From Aureispira anguillae (lineage in GTDB: Bacteria; Bacteroidota; Bacteroidia; Chitinophagales; Saprospiraceae), in assembly GCF_026000115.1 (NCBI RefSeq), contig NZ_AP026867.1, positions 1,643,501 to 1,707,500 of the forward strand: DNA of 64,000 nucleotides, in the 5' to 3' direction. Below are positions 43,699-52,330 of this stretch, piece after piece; the stretch's first letter is position 1, and every line of letters begins with the position of its first letter. Made by a program: the position numbers and the translations under genes. Under the pieces are notes generated by a model. That model was given only the letters and a program-made list of their open reading frames with translations. It ran no database searches and was not told where the DNA came from.

Positions 43699-43717
43699 AA
43701 GAAAATGAACAAGGGGT

Positions 43718-44611
43718 ATGGAAAAACTAAGCAAAACGAACAAAAAATTACTAGAAGATTTTGCGCTCTATGTGCAAGCCTTGGGCTATAAAACAGGGAG
43801 TCAACAGAGCCTAAAAGGTGGGGTAAAAGCCTTTTTATTATGGTTGGAAAGTCAGTCAATAAAGGGATTAACAACCGTAAAAAGAAGGGATTTAAAAGCC
43901 TATCAAATTTATTTAGAAAACCGCCCCAAACAACGGAGTGCAGGCGGTTTGAGTAGCAAAATGATACGGGATTATTTAAGTTGTGTACGAATGTTGTTTA
44001 AATATGCCGAGCAGCAAAATAGTTTGTTGATAAATCCCATGAGTAGCTATGTATTACCGCCGTGCAAAAGTGAGCGACGAGCAATCTTAAATCGCCTAGA
44101 AATAGAGCAATTATACCAAGCTTGCGAGTCCTTAAAAGAGCGTTGTGTGTTGCATATTTATTATGGCTTGGGCTTAAGAAGAAAAGAGGGGGAACGCTTG
44201 AATATTAACGATATAGATTATAGAAAAGGCTGGTTATCTGTTTTAGAAGGCAAGGGCGGAAAAGGAAGAAGCATGCCTTTAAGTCCAGTCATTCAAAACG
44301 ATTTAAGGGCTTATGTATTGGAGGAAAGAGGGCAGTCCAGTAGCCCAGCTCTACTGCTGAATAAGAACGGAAAACGCTTAAGAGGTTACAGCAGTTTGTT
44401 GATTTTAAAGCAATTATTAAAGCGAACAGGAATCGGCAAAAAGATCGATTTACACAGTTTACGGCATAGTATAGCCACGCATTTATTACAGTCAGGCATG
44501 GCACTGGATGAAGTGCGGCGTTATTTAGGACACAGTCATTTAGAAAGCACGCAAAGATATTTACATTATGACGCTAGACAATTATTTACAGAGCAGGTAT
44601 CGCCCAAGTAG
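43718..44611 (+). CDS. Tyrosine recombinase 1, second copy
   Basis: A 297-residue protein almost identical to the unit 3 recombinase, with all catalytic residues (LGLRRKEG, GKGGKGR, HSLRHS, LGHSH, RYLHY). Confidence 0.9.
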   Translation: MEKLSKTNKKLLEDFALYVQALGYKTGSQQSLKGGVKAFLLWLESQSIKGLTTVKRRDLKAYQIYLENRPKQRSAGGLSSKMIRDYLSCVRMLFKYAEQQNSLLINPMSSYVLPPCKSERRAILNRLEIEQLYQACESLKERCVLHIYYGLGLRRKEGERLNINDIDYRKGWLSVLEGKGGKGRSMPLSPVIQNDLRAYVLEERGQSSSPALLLNKNGKRLRGYSSLLILKQLLKRTGIGKKIDLHSLRHSIATHLLQSGMALDEVRRYLGHSHLESTQRYLHYDARQLFTEQVSPK

Positions 44612-45446
44612 CGTAAAGACTTATCAAAGAAGTATTGACCATTATTTATTGGCGGTTGTAGATGCTGAAACAGCAAATTATACTCAAATATTAAGCTATT
44701 TACAGGAGCAGCGAGCAGGGCAAAAAGTGGCAACAGTACACAGCATCTTGCAGGGAATTAAGAAGTATTATAACTACTTGCAAGAGGTGGGAAAACGAGA
44801 AGATAATCCTGCAAAAAACATCCATTTAAAGGACTATAATAGCAAACGCCCAATCTTGTTAAATGAGTTGTTGAGCCGTGAAGAGTTGGACAAAGTATGG
44901 TCTTATTTTATAACAAAAATCTATCGTTATAAAGGATTAAGAAATCGGAATTTAGGAATGTTGAGTTTGTTGCTGAACCAAGGGATAGAGGCAAGAGAAC
45001 TAAGGAGTTTGCAGTTGTCTGACTTAGATTTGTTGGAGGGAAAAGTCTTTATAGCAGGAAGTGCAACAAAAAATGGTAGAACCTTAAAATTAGCAGCCCA
45101 TCAAATTTTATTGTTACACAATTATGTAGAAATCGACCGCCCGAAGCTTCAAGCAATACAAGCCCCCAGTGAGGATTTATTTTTGGGAAGAACAGGGAAG
45201 TTGGAAACGATAGGATATTTATTAAGAATGCCCAAAAAGCGGTTAGGCGGTAAACGATTAAGTGGAAGATTACTAAGAAAAAGTGTGTTGGCAGATCAAT
45301 TTAGGCAGGGCAAAAGATTAGCAGAAGTTCAATACTTGGCAGGGCATAAATGCCCAAGCAGCACAGAGCGTTATCAAGTAGAAGCCCTGGAAGCTTTACA
45401 AGCAAGTGTAATGAATCATCATCCCTTGGAGCAGGGGAAAAAATAA
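44568..45446 (+). CDS. Tyrosine recombinase 2 (degenerate), second copy
   Basis: A 292-residue protein overlapping recombinase 1 by 44 bases. It has the same GIEAREL and RLLR substitutions as the unit 3 copy. It differs by small clusters (VVDAETANYTQI versus VPNAETANYIRI) and by an earlier stop after HHPLEQGKK. Confidence 0.8.
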   Translation: MTLDNYLQSRYRPSSVKTYQRSIDHYLLAVVDAETANYTQILSYLQEQRAGQKVATVHSILQGIKKYYNYLQEVGKREDNPAKNIHLKDYNSKRPILLNELLSREELDKVWSYFITKIYRYKGLRNRNLGMLSLLLNQGIEARELRSLQLSDLDLLEGKVFIAGSATKNGRTLKLAAHQILLLHNYVEIDRPKLQAIQAPSEDLFLGRTGKLETIGYLLRMPKKRLGGKRLSGRLLRKSVLADQFRQGKRLAEVQYLAGHKCPSSTERYQVEALEALQASVMNHHPLEQGKK

Positions 45447-45545
45447 ACAAAAATCTTGAGAAATGAATAGAATTAATTAACTTAAAAACAACAATATGAA
45501 GCATTAAAAAGAAAAAACACAGCACTTAACTTGACCAGAAAAATT

Positions 45546-46232
45546 ATGAACGAAAAAAATGAAAATGCTATGCGAATTAATTTAAGTGACGCAGAAAAAA
45601 TACGGGTGTTGAACTCAGAAGATATATTTGATATTATGCAAAAAGTGTTGAAGCGAGAGAGTAAGTTGGATAAGGATAAACGGCACTTTTGGGCAATAGG
45701 ATTGGATGTAAGAAGCAAAGTAAGTTTATTAGAGTTAGTGAGCTTGGGAACAATGGCAAAGAAAGATTTACATGCCTCAGATGTCTATGCCAATGCGATC
45801 CACAAGCAAGTTAAAAAGGTAATCTTATGCCATAATAGTCCAGATGGGAGTTTACAAGTAAGTGAGGAAGCGAAGGACTTAACAGATTGGTTGATCCAAG
45901 TAGGTTTAATCGTAAATATCCCAGTTTATGATCATTTGATAATGACAGAAAAGAGCTATAAAAGTTTTAAGGAAACGGGCTTATTGGCAGAGTTAGAGAA
46001 GAGTAAAAAGTATGTGATCCCAATGGAGTTGGAGCGAAGAGTAAGAGAGGAAGAACAACGAAAAGCAGCAGTTGAGTTAGAGCATGTAAAACAGCAAGTG
46101 AATGAAAAAATCTATGAAGAAGTAGGTCAAAATAGATTTGATATAGCTTATGCAATGAAAGAAAAAGGTTTTTCAATCAAAATAATATCAGAGGTAACAG
46201 GCTTGTCAGAAGAAGAAGTGGAGATGGCATAA
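45546..46232 (+). CDS. RadC-like protein with degenerate JAMM motif, type B, second copy
   Basis: Differs from the unit 3 protein at only a couple of positions (SLQVSEE, FKETGLL). HNSPDG replaces the RadC motif as before. Confidence 0.7.
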   Translation: MNEKNENAMRINLSDAEKIRVLNSEDIFDIMQKVLKRESKLDKDKRHFWAIGLDVRSKVSLLELVSLGTMAKKDLHASDVYANAIHKQVKKVILCHNSPDGSLQVSEEAKDLTDWLIQVGLIVNIPVYDHLIMTEKSYKSFKETGLLAELEKSKKYVIPMELERRVREEEQRKAAVELEHVKQQVNEKIYEEVGQNRFDIAYAMKEKGFSIKIISEVTGLSEEEVEMA

Positions 46233-46233
46233 A

Positions 46234-46467
46234 ATGAACATCTATGAACAAAGCAAATTAGGAAGCTATACTTTAGGGTATGGCTTTTTTTATTTTTTAA
46301 TGGTTGGCATGCAAGCCGCTAGGCGATGTATGACAAGTATTAAAACTTACAGCCGCCAAGGCTGTAACTATTACAACGAGGACAAAATGTGTTTATCACT
46401 GGCGTACCGTAAGCGTATGGAGTGGCAAGTGCTAGACAGAAAAATAGTGTTAAACTATGGTGAATAG
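46234..46467 (+). CDS. 77-residue protein after the RadC-like gene, second copy
   Basis: Identical to the unit 3 frame, starting one base after the RadC-like stop. Confidence 0.4.
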   Translation: MNIYEQSKLGSYTLGYGFFYFLMVGMQAARRCMTSIKTYSRQGCNYYNEDKMCLSLAYRKRMEWQVLDRKIVLNYGE

Positions 46468-46748
46468 CTACATTTTTTATGCAAGCGTTAGCGCAGCTTG
46501 CCAGCTCCTAGCGGGTACGCACACTAGGCTAGTGAAGAACTTGTGTTTTTCAATTGATTTTATCAGTTGAAAATATAAGGACGAGAACTAGCAGGACGAG
46601 GAACATGCAAGCCTAGAGCTATGACAGAGTGAACGACTAGAGAACGGTATTTAAAATGCTGGCATAGAACTAGAAAGCAGCTACTGACGAGAACTACCAC
46701 TTTCCCTTTTTTATAATTTTTACTAACTTGTAAAGAAAAAAATAGAAA
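46468..46748. other. Structured non-coding segment, type B, second copy
   Basis: Matches the unit 3 segment in sequence and hairpins; no gene is seen. Confidence 0.45.
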
Positions 46749-46892
46749 ATGCGTAGACACGATGAACCAATAAAGGAAGAACCTTTAAATAGTACAACTA
46801 AAATTATCTTAATGATCTTGTTGGCAATTTTCCTTGGAGTTTGCTATTTCTTTTACCTTATAATGTCAGGAGGACGAATGGGAGGACCTTAA
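46749..46892 (+). CDS. 47-residue single-span membrane protein, second copy
   Basis: Identical to the frame at 38008 with one hydrophobic helix and a GGRMGGP end. Confidence 0.45.
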   Translation: MRRHDEPIKEEPLNSTTKIILMILLAIFLGVCYFFYLIMSGGRMGGP

Positions 46893-47066
46893 TTATTAGA
46901 TTGATATACCTGTTTTTTTCAATAGAAAATAAGGTCATAAGCAAGAAAAAAGTATATCTTTGAAAAGTGTACAGAGCATGCCAAAAGGGTATGCAGAGGG
47001 ATTGAAAAAAGATGTGCAGAGTTATACCGCTATGAGCTTAAGAACTTCCGTGGGGACGTTCGACAG

Positions 47067-48335
47067 GTGATTAATGACGTAAAATCTAGAGAAAATATTA
47101 ACGGTACAATAGAGTATACTGCTAATGTTATTCAAAGCTCAGATAGTTACCCCTTTGGTTGGGATATTAAGGAGCGGTCTTTCTCTACTGACCAATATAG
47201 ATTTTCATTTAACGGAAAGGAAAATGATCTTGAATGGGGGAATCAGCATATACAAGATTATGGTTTCCGTCTGTACAATCCTGCCTTAGCTAAGTTCCTT
47301 AGTGTTGATCCGCTTGCGCCTGAGTATCCTGAGCTTACTCCCTATCAGTTTGCTTCTAATCGACCAATTGATGGGATTGATTTAGATGGTTTAGAGTATG
47401 ACTCAAAGACTAAATACTATGATATTCATAATCATTCCCCGGCATTAGTTAAAGCAATTCATGGTTTTAGTGGATCTGTTGGAGATTTTAGAGGGTATAC
47501 TGTGAATTTTATTATTAAACATCATATAGGTCTTAAAGGTGGATTTCAAATTGCAGGTGGTTTGGGAATGTTTCAAACAGGGGCTGGTCTTTCTGGGTCA
47601 GGATATGGAGCTATTGTAGGTGTTCCTATGATGCTTTTTGGTTCAATGAATATGGTTTTAGGAGGAACTAATGTTATACATGATGTGGCTATTGGTAGTA
47701 ATCGTTCTGGAGCTTTAACTGGCTATTCTAACGCTGGGCATTTAATGGGTAATCAATTTGGTGAAAAAGCAGGATGGGTTGGTTCTAATCTGTACACAAC
47801 TGCAAGTATAGTTTCTTCTTTTAATTTGTCATTTAGAGCGGGGGTATTTGATAAAGGGGGAAGTCCACTTTTTCTTTCTGGGGCAGGATATGCTAGATTA
47901 GGAACAATGTCAGGAGATATTCGAACAAGCTTCTCTATGTTTGGAGCTACAATTAATGGTTTGATATTGCATAGGAATTTTGTTAGCCCTTATATCAACC
48001 CTTTTTTAACTCCTCCTCCGTACTATTTGAATGAATTTCTAAATAACATGGGAACCTTAGGAAATGCAATAGGCTCGATGTCTTCAAATATTGGATCTCA
48101 AGCACGAGAAGGATATAATGAGAGTGCTAAGAAAGCTATCAATGCGGTTAATACTTTATCTCAGGATTTTAAGGGTGCAGTTCAAGAAGCTAAAAATATA
48201 GGCAAAGCTGTTAATGAAAAAGTGCAAGGGGAAATTAAAGATTTTGAAAATCAGAGTTTTAGGGCTTGTAGGCCCGTGGTAAATAGTGCAAAATTGAAAA
48301 TAAATGGCCATCCAATTATAAATTACAAGAAGTAA
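47067..48335 (+). CDS. Orphan RHS core + CT4 (last cassette of the array)
   Basis: Core homology starts at 47025 (YRYELKNF) without a start codon; the first in-frame GTG is at 47067. The RHS-associated end is FNGKENDLEWGNQHIQDYGF, SVDPLAPEY, GIDLDGLEY. The CT has a glycine-rich hydrophobic stretch (IAGGLGMFQTGAGLSGSGYG and VGVPMMLFGSMNMVLGGTN) and a C-terminal helical, charged part with Lys- and Asn-rich repeats ending FRACRPVVNSAKLKINGHPI. No enzyme motif is recognised. The upper hydrophobic part resembles CT2 in style, possibly a shared translocation module. Confidence 0.65.
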   Translation: MINDVKSRENINGTIEYTANVIQSSDSYPFGWDIKERSFSTDQYRFSFNGKENDLEWGNQHIQDYGFRLYNPALAKFLSVDPLAPEYPELTPYQFASNRPIDGIDLDGLEYDSKTKYYDIHNHSPALVKAIHGFSGSVGDFRGYTVNFIIKHHIGLKGGFQIAGGLGMFQTGAGLSGSGYGAIVGVPMMLFGSMNMVLGGTNVIHDVAIGSNRSGALTGYSNAGHLMGNQFGEKAGWVGSNLYTTASIVSSFNLSFRAGVFDKGGSPLFLSGAGYARLGTMSGDIRTSFSMFGATINGLILHRNFVSPYINPFLTPPPYYLNEFLNNMGTLGNAIGSMSSNIGSQAREGYNESAKKAINAVNTLSQDFKGAVQEAKNIGKAVNEKVQGEIKDFENQSFRACRPVVNSAKLKINGHPIINYKK

Positions 48336-48337
48336 AT

Positions 48338-48775
48338 ATGAAATTTGAAAGAAATTATAATTTTCTTAAAGCTTTTAAAGTTGCAGCTTTAGTTCTATTT
48401 GTTCCTATTTTAATTGTTGCTTTTATCTTGTTTTCTATAGAAGGTTTAGTCTATGTAATATTAGTTGCTTTATTTGCATACTTGTATTATAACCATAAAG
48501 TTTTAGAAGCTAATGAATCTGTATTTAAAATCTTACTCCACGATGATTATGCAGAAATTCATTATTCAAAAGAAAAAATGGCAGAAATAACTTATAATTC
48601 TATGAGAATGGCTGTTAGTTATGATTGTTTTTATCTAATATCTGAAAATAATTTAATTGATAAATGTTGTATTTTTATGGAGCGAGATTGGGATGATTAT
48701 ACGGAAATTCTTGATTTTTTGCTTGATAAGAACATAAAAAAATTTAAACTTACTAATCGAGGTTTTGGAATCTAA
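48338..48775 (+). CDS. Putative immunity protein for CT4
   Basis: A 145-residue protein two bases after the toxin stop. Two adjacent membrane helices (about residues 13-50, KVAALVLFVPILIVAFILFS and GLVYVILVALFAYLYY) precede a soluble domain of about 90 residues, YCxSKEKMAEI-style but without a known signature. The hairpin element follows shortly after its stop. Immunity is inferred from position. Confidence 0.55.
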   Translation: MKFERNYNFLKAFKVAALVLFVPILIVAFILFSIEGLVYVILVALFAYLYYNHKVLEANESVFKILLHDDYAEIHYSKEKMAEITYNSMRMAVSYDCFYLISENNLIDKCCIFMERDWDDYTEILDFLLDKNIKKFKLTNRGFGI

Positions 48776-48800
48776 AAAAGCAAAAAAACTAAAGGCCAAA

Positions 48801-48970
48801 GGCATTCCACCTCAGAAGCCAACAGACTAGAACTATACCAGTAGCCTTTGTGCCACAGGCACAAGCAAACCCGAGTAGTTGAAAAACTACCACTGCGTTA
48901 GTCGCTGCGTTCTGTCATGATTCTAGGTTTGGCATGTTCGGTTGCATGGCGGTTCTTGTGCTTATATTTT
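48801..48970 (+). repeat. Cassette-end hairpin element, copy 5, carrying an insertion
   Basis: Begins GGCATTCCACC and has GACTAG at 48825 pairing with TTAGTC at 48898. The stem-loop is interrupted by about 34 bases starting CCTTTGTGCCACAGGCACAAG, a small hairpin of its own, after which GTAGTT-GAAA-AACTAC resumes. The flank GTTCGGTTGCATGGCGG and the CTTATATTTT end are kept. Confidence 0.7.
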
Positions 48971-49055
48971 CAATAGAAAAATGAAAACTATAAGCACTAC
49001 ACCGCCCTAGTTTGTGTACCTTTTAGGAGCTGTCAGGCTGCGTATTATGCTATAT

Positions 49056-49099
49056 CCTTTGTGCCACGGGCACAAGCAGCGCAGTTCCCTTCGGTCATT
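49056..49099. repeat. Small dispersed hairpin (TTGTGCC/GGCACAA type)
   Basis: CCTTTGTGCCACGGGCACAAG followed by CAGTTCCCTTCGGTCAT-like sequence, related to the copies at 40431 and 48844. It splits the conserved downstream flank of the last cassette. Confidence 0.5.
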
Positions 49100-49136
49100 C
49101 AATTGAAAATAAAGTTATTGTAAAATACTTGCATAG

Positions 49137-49171
49137 AAAAAGCCTCTTGGAGCATATCCAAGGGACTTTTT
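49137..49171. terminator. Intrinsic terminator after the last cassette
   Basis: AAAAAGCCTCTTGGA pairs with TCCAAGGGACTTTTT. It is the equivalent of the terminator in each unit; here no XRE gene follows. Confidence 0.8.
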
Positions 49172-49465
49172 CATGTAGCTACCTATCGCAGCTCTGCTGC
49201 TTTCCTAGTTAGCACCGTGTCAATCCTTACACTTACGGTACATAAAAACTCTCCCTTTTGGGTAGGTATAACCTATTTAGGATATGCATTTTATTTTTAG
49301 TTTGGTTCTTTTAATTGTATATCTTTTCTTAAAATCATTTTTTCAGCCAATATTTAGTCTAAATCTAGTAATTTTCATATTTATGAATATTTTGAGGAGA
49401 TAAATAAAAAGGAGCACGTATTTATTGTAAATAATTTTCATTTTCCAAATACATTTTTAAAATAT
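49172..49465. other. Truncated backbone end and upstream region of the sensor kinase
   Basis: The conserved unit flank continues to CACTTACGGTACAT near 49243, then the similarity stops; in all other units the sequence goes on with ACAGCCTTTCAGG. This is the right end of the array. The rest is an AT-rich leader before the kinase gene, without a gene of its own. Confidence 0.6.
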
Positions 49466-52327
49466 ATGACATGGAGCCTAAAATATATAAGACTTAAAGC
49501 TCTTATTCTTTTTTGTGGATTACTATTGGCTTGTATAGCTTATTCTCAAGAACCATCTTATGAAAATTATGGGAGAGAAGAATTGTCTGGTTTGACTATC
49601 TATGATCAACTAATGTCTTCTGACGAAATTATGTATATAGCTACAAGTGATGGTGTTTTTGCTTACAACTCAATAAAATTTCAAGAATTTAAAGTACCCA
49701 AAGGTGTCAAAGGAAAGTCTTTTTTTGACCTAAAGGAAAACGACAAGAATCAAATCTTTTGCTCTAATTTAAATGGTCAATTTTTTAAGATTAATGGCGA
49801 TTCACTTCAACTATTTCATGAGCTTTCTGATACGATGGTAGCTTCTTTCAATCATTATGAAGTCGTTAAAGAAGGGATGATAATCAATTCATATCCTCCC
49901 ATACTTGTAGATTGGGAAGGAACAGTAGTTAGTAAACTAAAATCTTATTTTTTTTCCCACCTTTCCAATGATTTTATATCTAGAGAAACGATAGGAAATT
50001 GTGATTCTATTGAGTTCAAAGTTTATTCAAATAAAAAGTACAATGATCCAGCACTTTATAGTACCACAATTCCTCATCAAGAGTGTCTTATAGGCTTCTT
50101 TTATCATGCAGAGTGTCTATATTTGAGTAATAAATGTCTAGGTAATATATGTAAGTTAAATATACGAACTAATGAATTTACAACATTTTTTAATGCCCCT
50201 TCTTTTGGACAAGGGATTTTATTAGATAATCAACAATACTGGGCGAAATCATCCTTGAATGGTGTTTTTGAATTTGATATAAACGATACTACACAATATC
50301 AACATTATTATAAAGATTTCTATATTTCTCCTCAAGAAAACAGTCTACATGGAATCTTTTTAGGATCTGATGGAAATGGTATCTATCAAGTTAAAAATAA
50401 ATTTCTGCATACATTTCCAGAACTAAATTCACACTACAATTTTAGGGGAATTATAAAAGGTCCTAATAATCGATATGTAATTTATACAAGAGATGAAGTA
50501 TTTTTGCTGTCAGAGAAATTTTTATTGCACAAGATTTTCAAATCTAAAGATCTAATATCGCATGTTCTATACGCTAAACACAGTGGAAAACTTTTAATTT
50601 CTTCAAGTAATAAATTACATATTTATACTGCTATTTCAGATACTAGTGTTTTGTTATCTAAATCTATTCATAGTCCTAATATTAAATCACTTTTTGAAAT
50701 TGATTATGATACATTCATATTTTCTGGTAGTGGTGAAATTGGTAAATTAAATATTAACGACGATATTTCAGATAAAAACTATTTAAAACGGGTTCGTGCT
50801 AGTTGTTGTTTAAAACATAATGACTGTTTATATTTTGGTACATATCACGGTCTTTTGGAGTATACAGAAGGTAAAAATAAGCCTAATGTGATTAAATACA
50901 ATGGGAATAACATCTTTGCAACTAAGTTATTCACTTTTCAAAATCGAATAATCATCTATTCTAAAGAATATGGAATTCTTCAATTATACAAGGGTGAAGT
51001 AGCTCCTATGAAAGAGATTGGTATTGAAAGCGAAAAAATTCAAGATATTTATTTTAATGCCCCCTATTTAAGTATCACAACAAAGAAAATGCTTGTTATT
51101 CACGATTTACGATTGAATAAACAAGTGAAATTTGCAGAAAGTAATGGTCTTAATTCTTTAAACATTAGATCTATATTAATAGATAATAAGATATTGTATT
51201 TGGTAACGGATAAAGGTCTTCAACGTATACCTCTCTCAAAACTAACCTTAAATGATTCTATTCCCCATATTCGAATAAATAACATTTTTCTCAATGATAG
51301 TTTGATCTCAAGGAGGAACAATCAATTTAAATATTGGCAGAATAAATTGTCCTTCGAAATAGTTGGAAACGCCTATGGTAAACAAAAAAATACTTTCTAT
51401 AAATATAAATTAGAAGGACTTTCTAGTAAATGGTACACGAAAAAATATTATGATAATGTAATTAAATATCAATCTTTACCACCAGGGAAATATAGATTGA
51501 GAATTATTATTGTGTACAAGGATAGAGAAGGCAAAGAAATACATTATGCATTTTACATTTCGCCTCCATTTTGGCAGGCATGGTGGTTCTATGTGTTAAT
51601 TGTTATAATTGCAATGCTTACTGCCTTGCTCATTTATCGTGTATATTCCTTAAGAAAAATTCAGAAAATAGAGTTAGATAATCAAATTAACAAACTTAAA
51701 CTTCAGGCTATTCAATCACAGATGAATCCGCATTTTATTTTTAATGCAATCAATGCCATTCAGGAATCTGTACTCTATGATAAAAGAAAAAAAACCTATC
51801 AACACATCAATAAGTTTTCTAAGTTAGTACGCCTTACACTAAATTTTTCAAATGAAGAATTAATTTCTTTACAGGAGGAATTAGAATTGTTAGAATTGTA
51901 TCTCGAATTGGAAAAAATTCGTTTCCCTGAAGATTTTGAATTTGAAATCAATATTCAAGCTAATATTGATTTACAGATTCCACCTATGCTTATTCAGCCT
52001 TTGGTTGAAAATGCAATCTTACACGGATTATTTCATAAAAAGGGGGTAAAACAGTTGAAAATTAAAATTGAGGAGAAGGAGCAATTGTTGATTACTGTTG
52101 AGGATAATGGTGTTGGGAGAAAAGCATCAACAGTAATCAACCAGCGTAGAAAAAAAGCATTCGAAAAATCATTTGCTACAAATGCCGTGGAGGATCGATT
52201 AATGCTTCTAAAGCAAAATTATGATGAAAATATGATTGGGGTTGAATACATAGATTTATTTGATAACAAGAAAATCCCTTCAGGAACATTAGTATTATTG
52301 AGATTACCTTTAATTCAAGATTTTTAA
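49466..52327 (+). CDS. Sensor histidine kinase, LytS/YehU type with periplasmic propeller
   Basis: A 953-residue protein. It has a signal peptide or first membrane helix (about residues 8-27), then a long beta-rich sensor region resembling two-component propeller repeats (about 30-600), a Y_Y_Y-like domain (about 615-695), a membrane helix WWFYVLIVIIAMLTALLIYR (about 704-723) and a coiled segment. The kinase core has the phospho-acceptor region MNPHFIFNAINAIQES (about 752) and the ATPase motifs ENAILHGL and VEDNGVGRKA. This architecture is common in Bacteroidota sensors of polysaccharides or envelope state; the ligand is unknown. The response regulator follows after three bases, so they form one operon. 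Confidence 0.9.
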   Translation: MTWSLKYIRLKALILFCGLLLACIAYSQEPSYENYGREELSGLTIYDQLMSSDEIMYIATSDGVFAYNSIKFQEFKVPKGVKGKSFFDLKENDKNQIFCSNLNGQFFKINGDSLQLFHELSDTMVASFNHYEVVKEGMIINSYPPILVDWEGTVVSKLKSYFFSHLSNDFISRETIGNCDSIEFKVYSNKKYNDPALYSTTIPHQECLIGFFYHAECLYLSNKCLGNICKLNIRTNEFTTFFNAPSFGQGILLDNQQYWAKSSLNGVFEFDINDTTQYQHYYKDFYISPQENSLHGIFLGSDGNGIYQVKNKFLHTFPELNSHYNFRGIIKGPNNRYVIYTRDEVFLLSEKFLLHKIFKSKDLISHVLYAKHSGKLLISSSNKLHIYTAISDTSVLLSKSIHSPNIKSLFEIDYDTFIFSGSGEIGKLNINDDISDKNYLKRVRASCCLKHNDCLYFGTYHGLLEYTEGKNKPNVIKYNGNNIFATKLFTFQNRIIIYSKEYGILQLYKGEVAPMKEIGIESEKIQDIYFNAPYLSITTKKMLVIHDLRLNKQVKFAESNGLNSLNIRSILIDNKILYLVTDKGLQRIPLSKLTLNDSIPHIRINNIFLNDSLISRRNNQFKYWQNKLSFEIVGNAYGKQKNTFYKYKLEGLSSKWYTKKYYDNVIKYQSLPPGKYRLRIIIVYKDREGKEIHYAFYISPPFWQAWWFYVLIVIIAMLTALLIYRVYSLRKIQKIELDNQINKLKLQAIQSQMNPHFIFNAINAIQESVLYDKRKKTYQHINKFSKLVRLTLNFSNEELISLQEELELLELYLELEKIRFPEDFEFEINIQANIDLQIPPMLIQPLVENAILHGLFHKKGVKQLKIKIEEKEQLLITVEDNGVGRKASTVINQRRKKAFEKSFATNAVEDRLMLLKQNYDENMIGVEYIDLFDNKKIPSGTLVLLRLPLIQDF

Positions 52328-52330
52328 GCA

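Noticed and set aside
20229-49243. Calling the array an integron
   Set aside because: No IntI-type integrase is seen, the recombinases are XerC/D-like, and the hairpins do not show the attC consensus; only the logic is similar.
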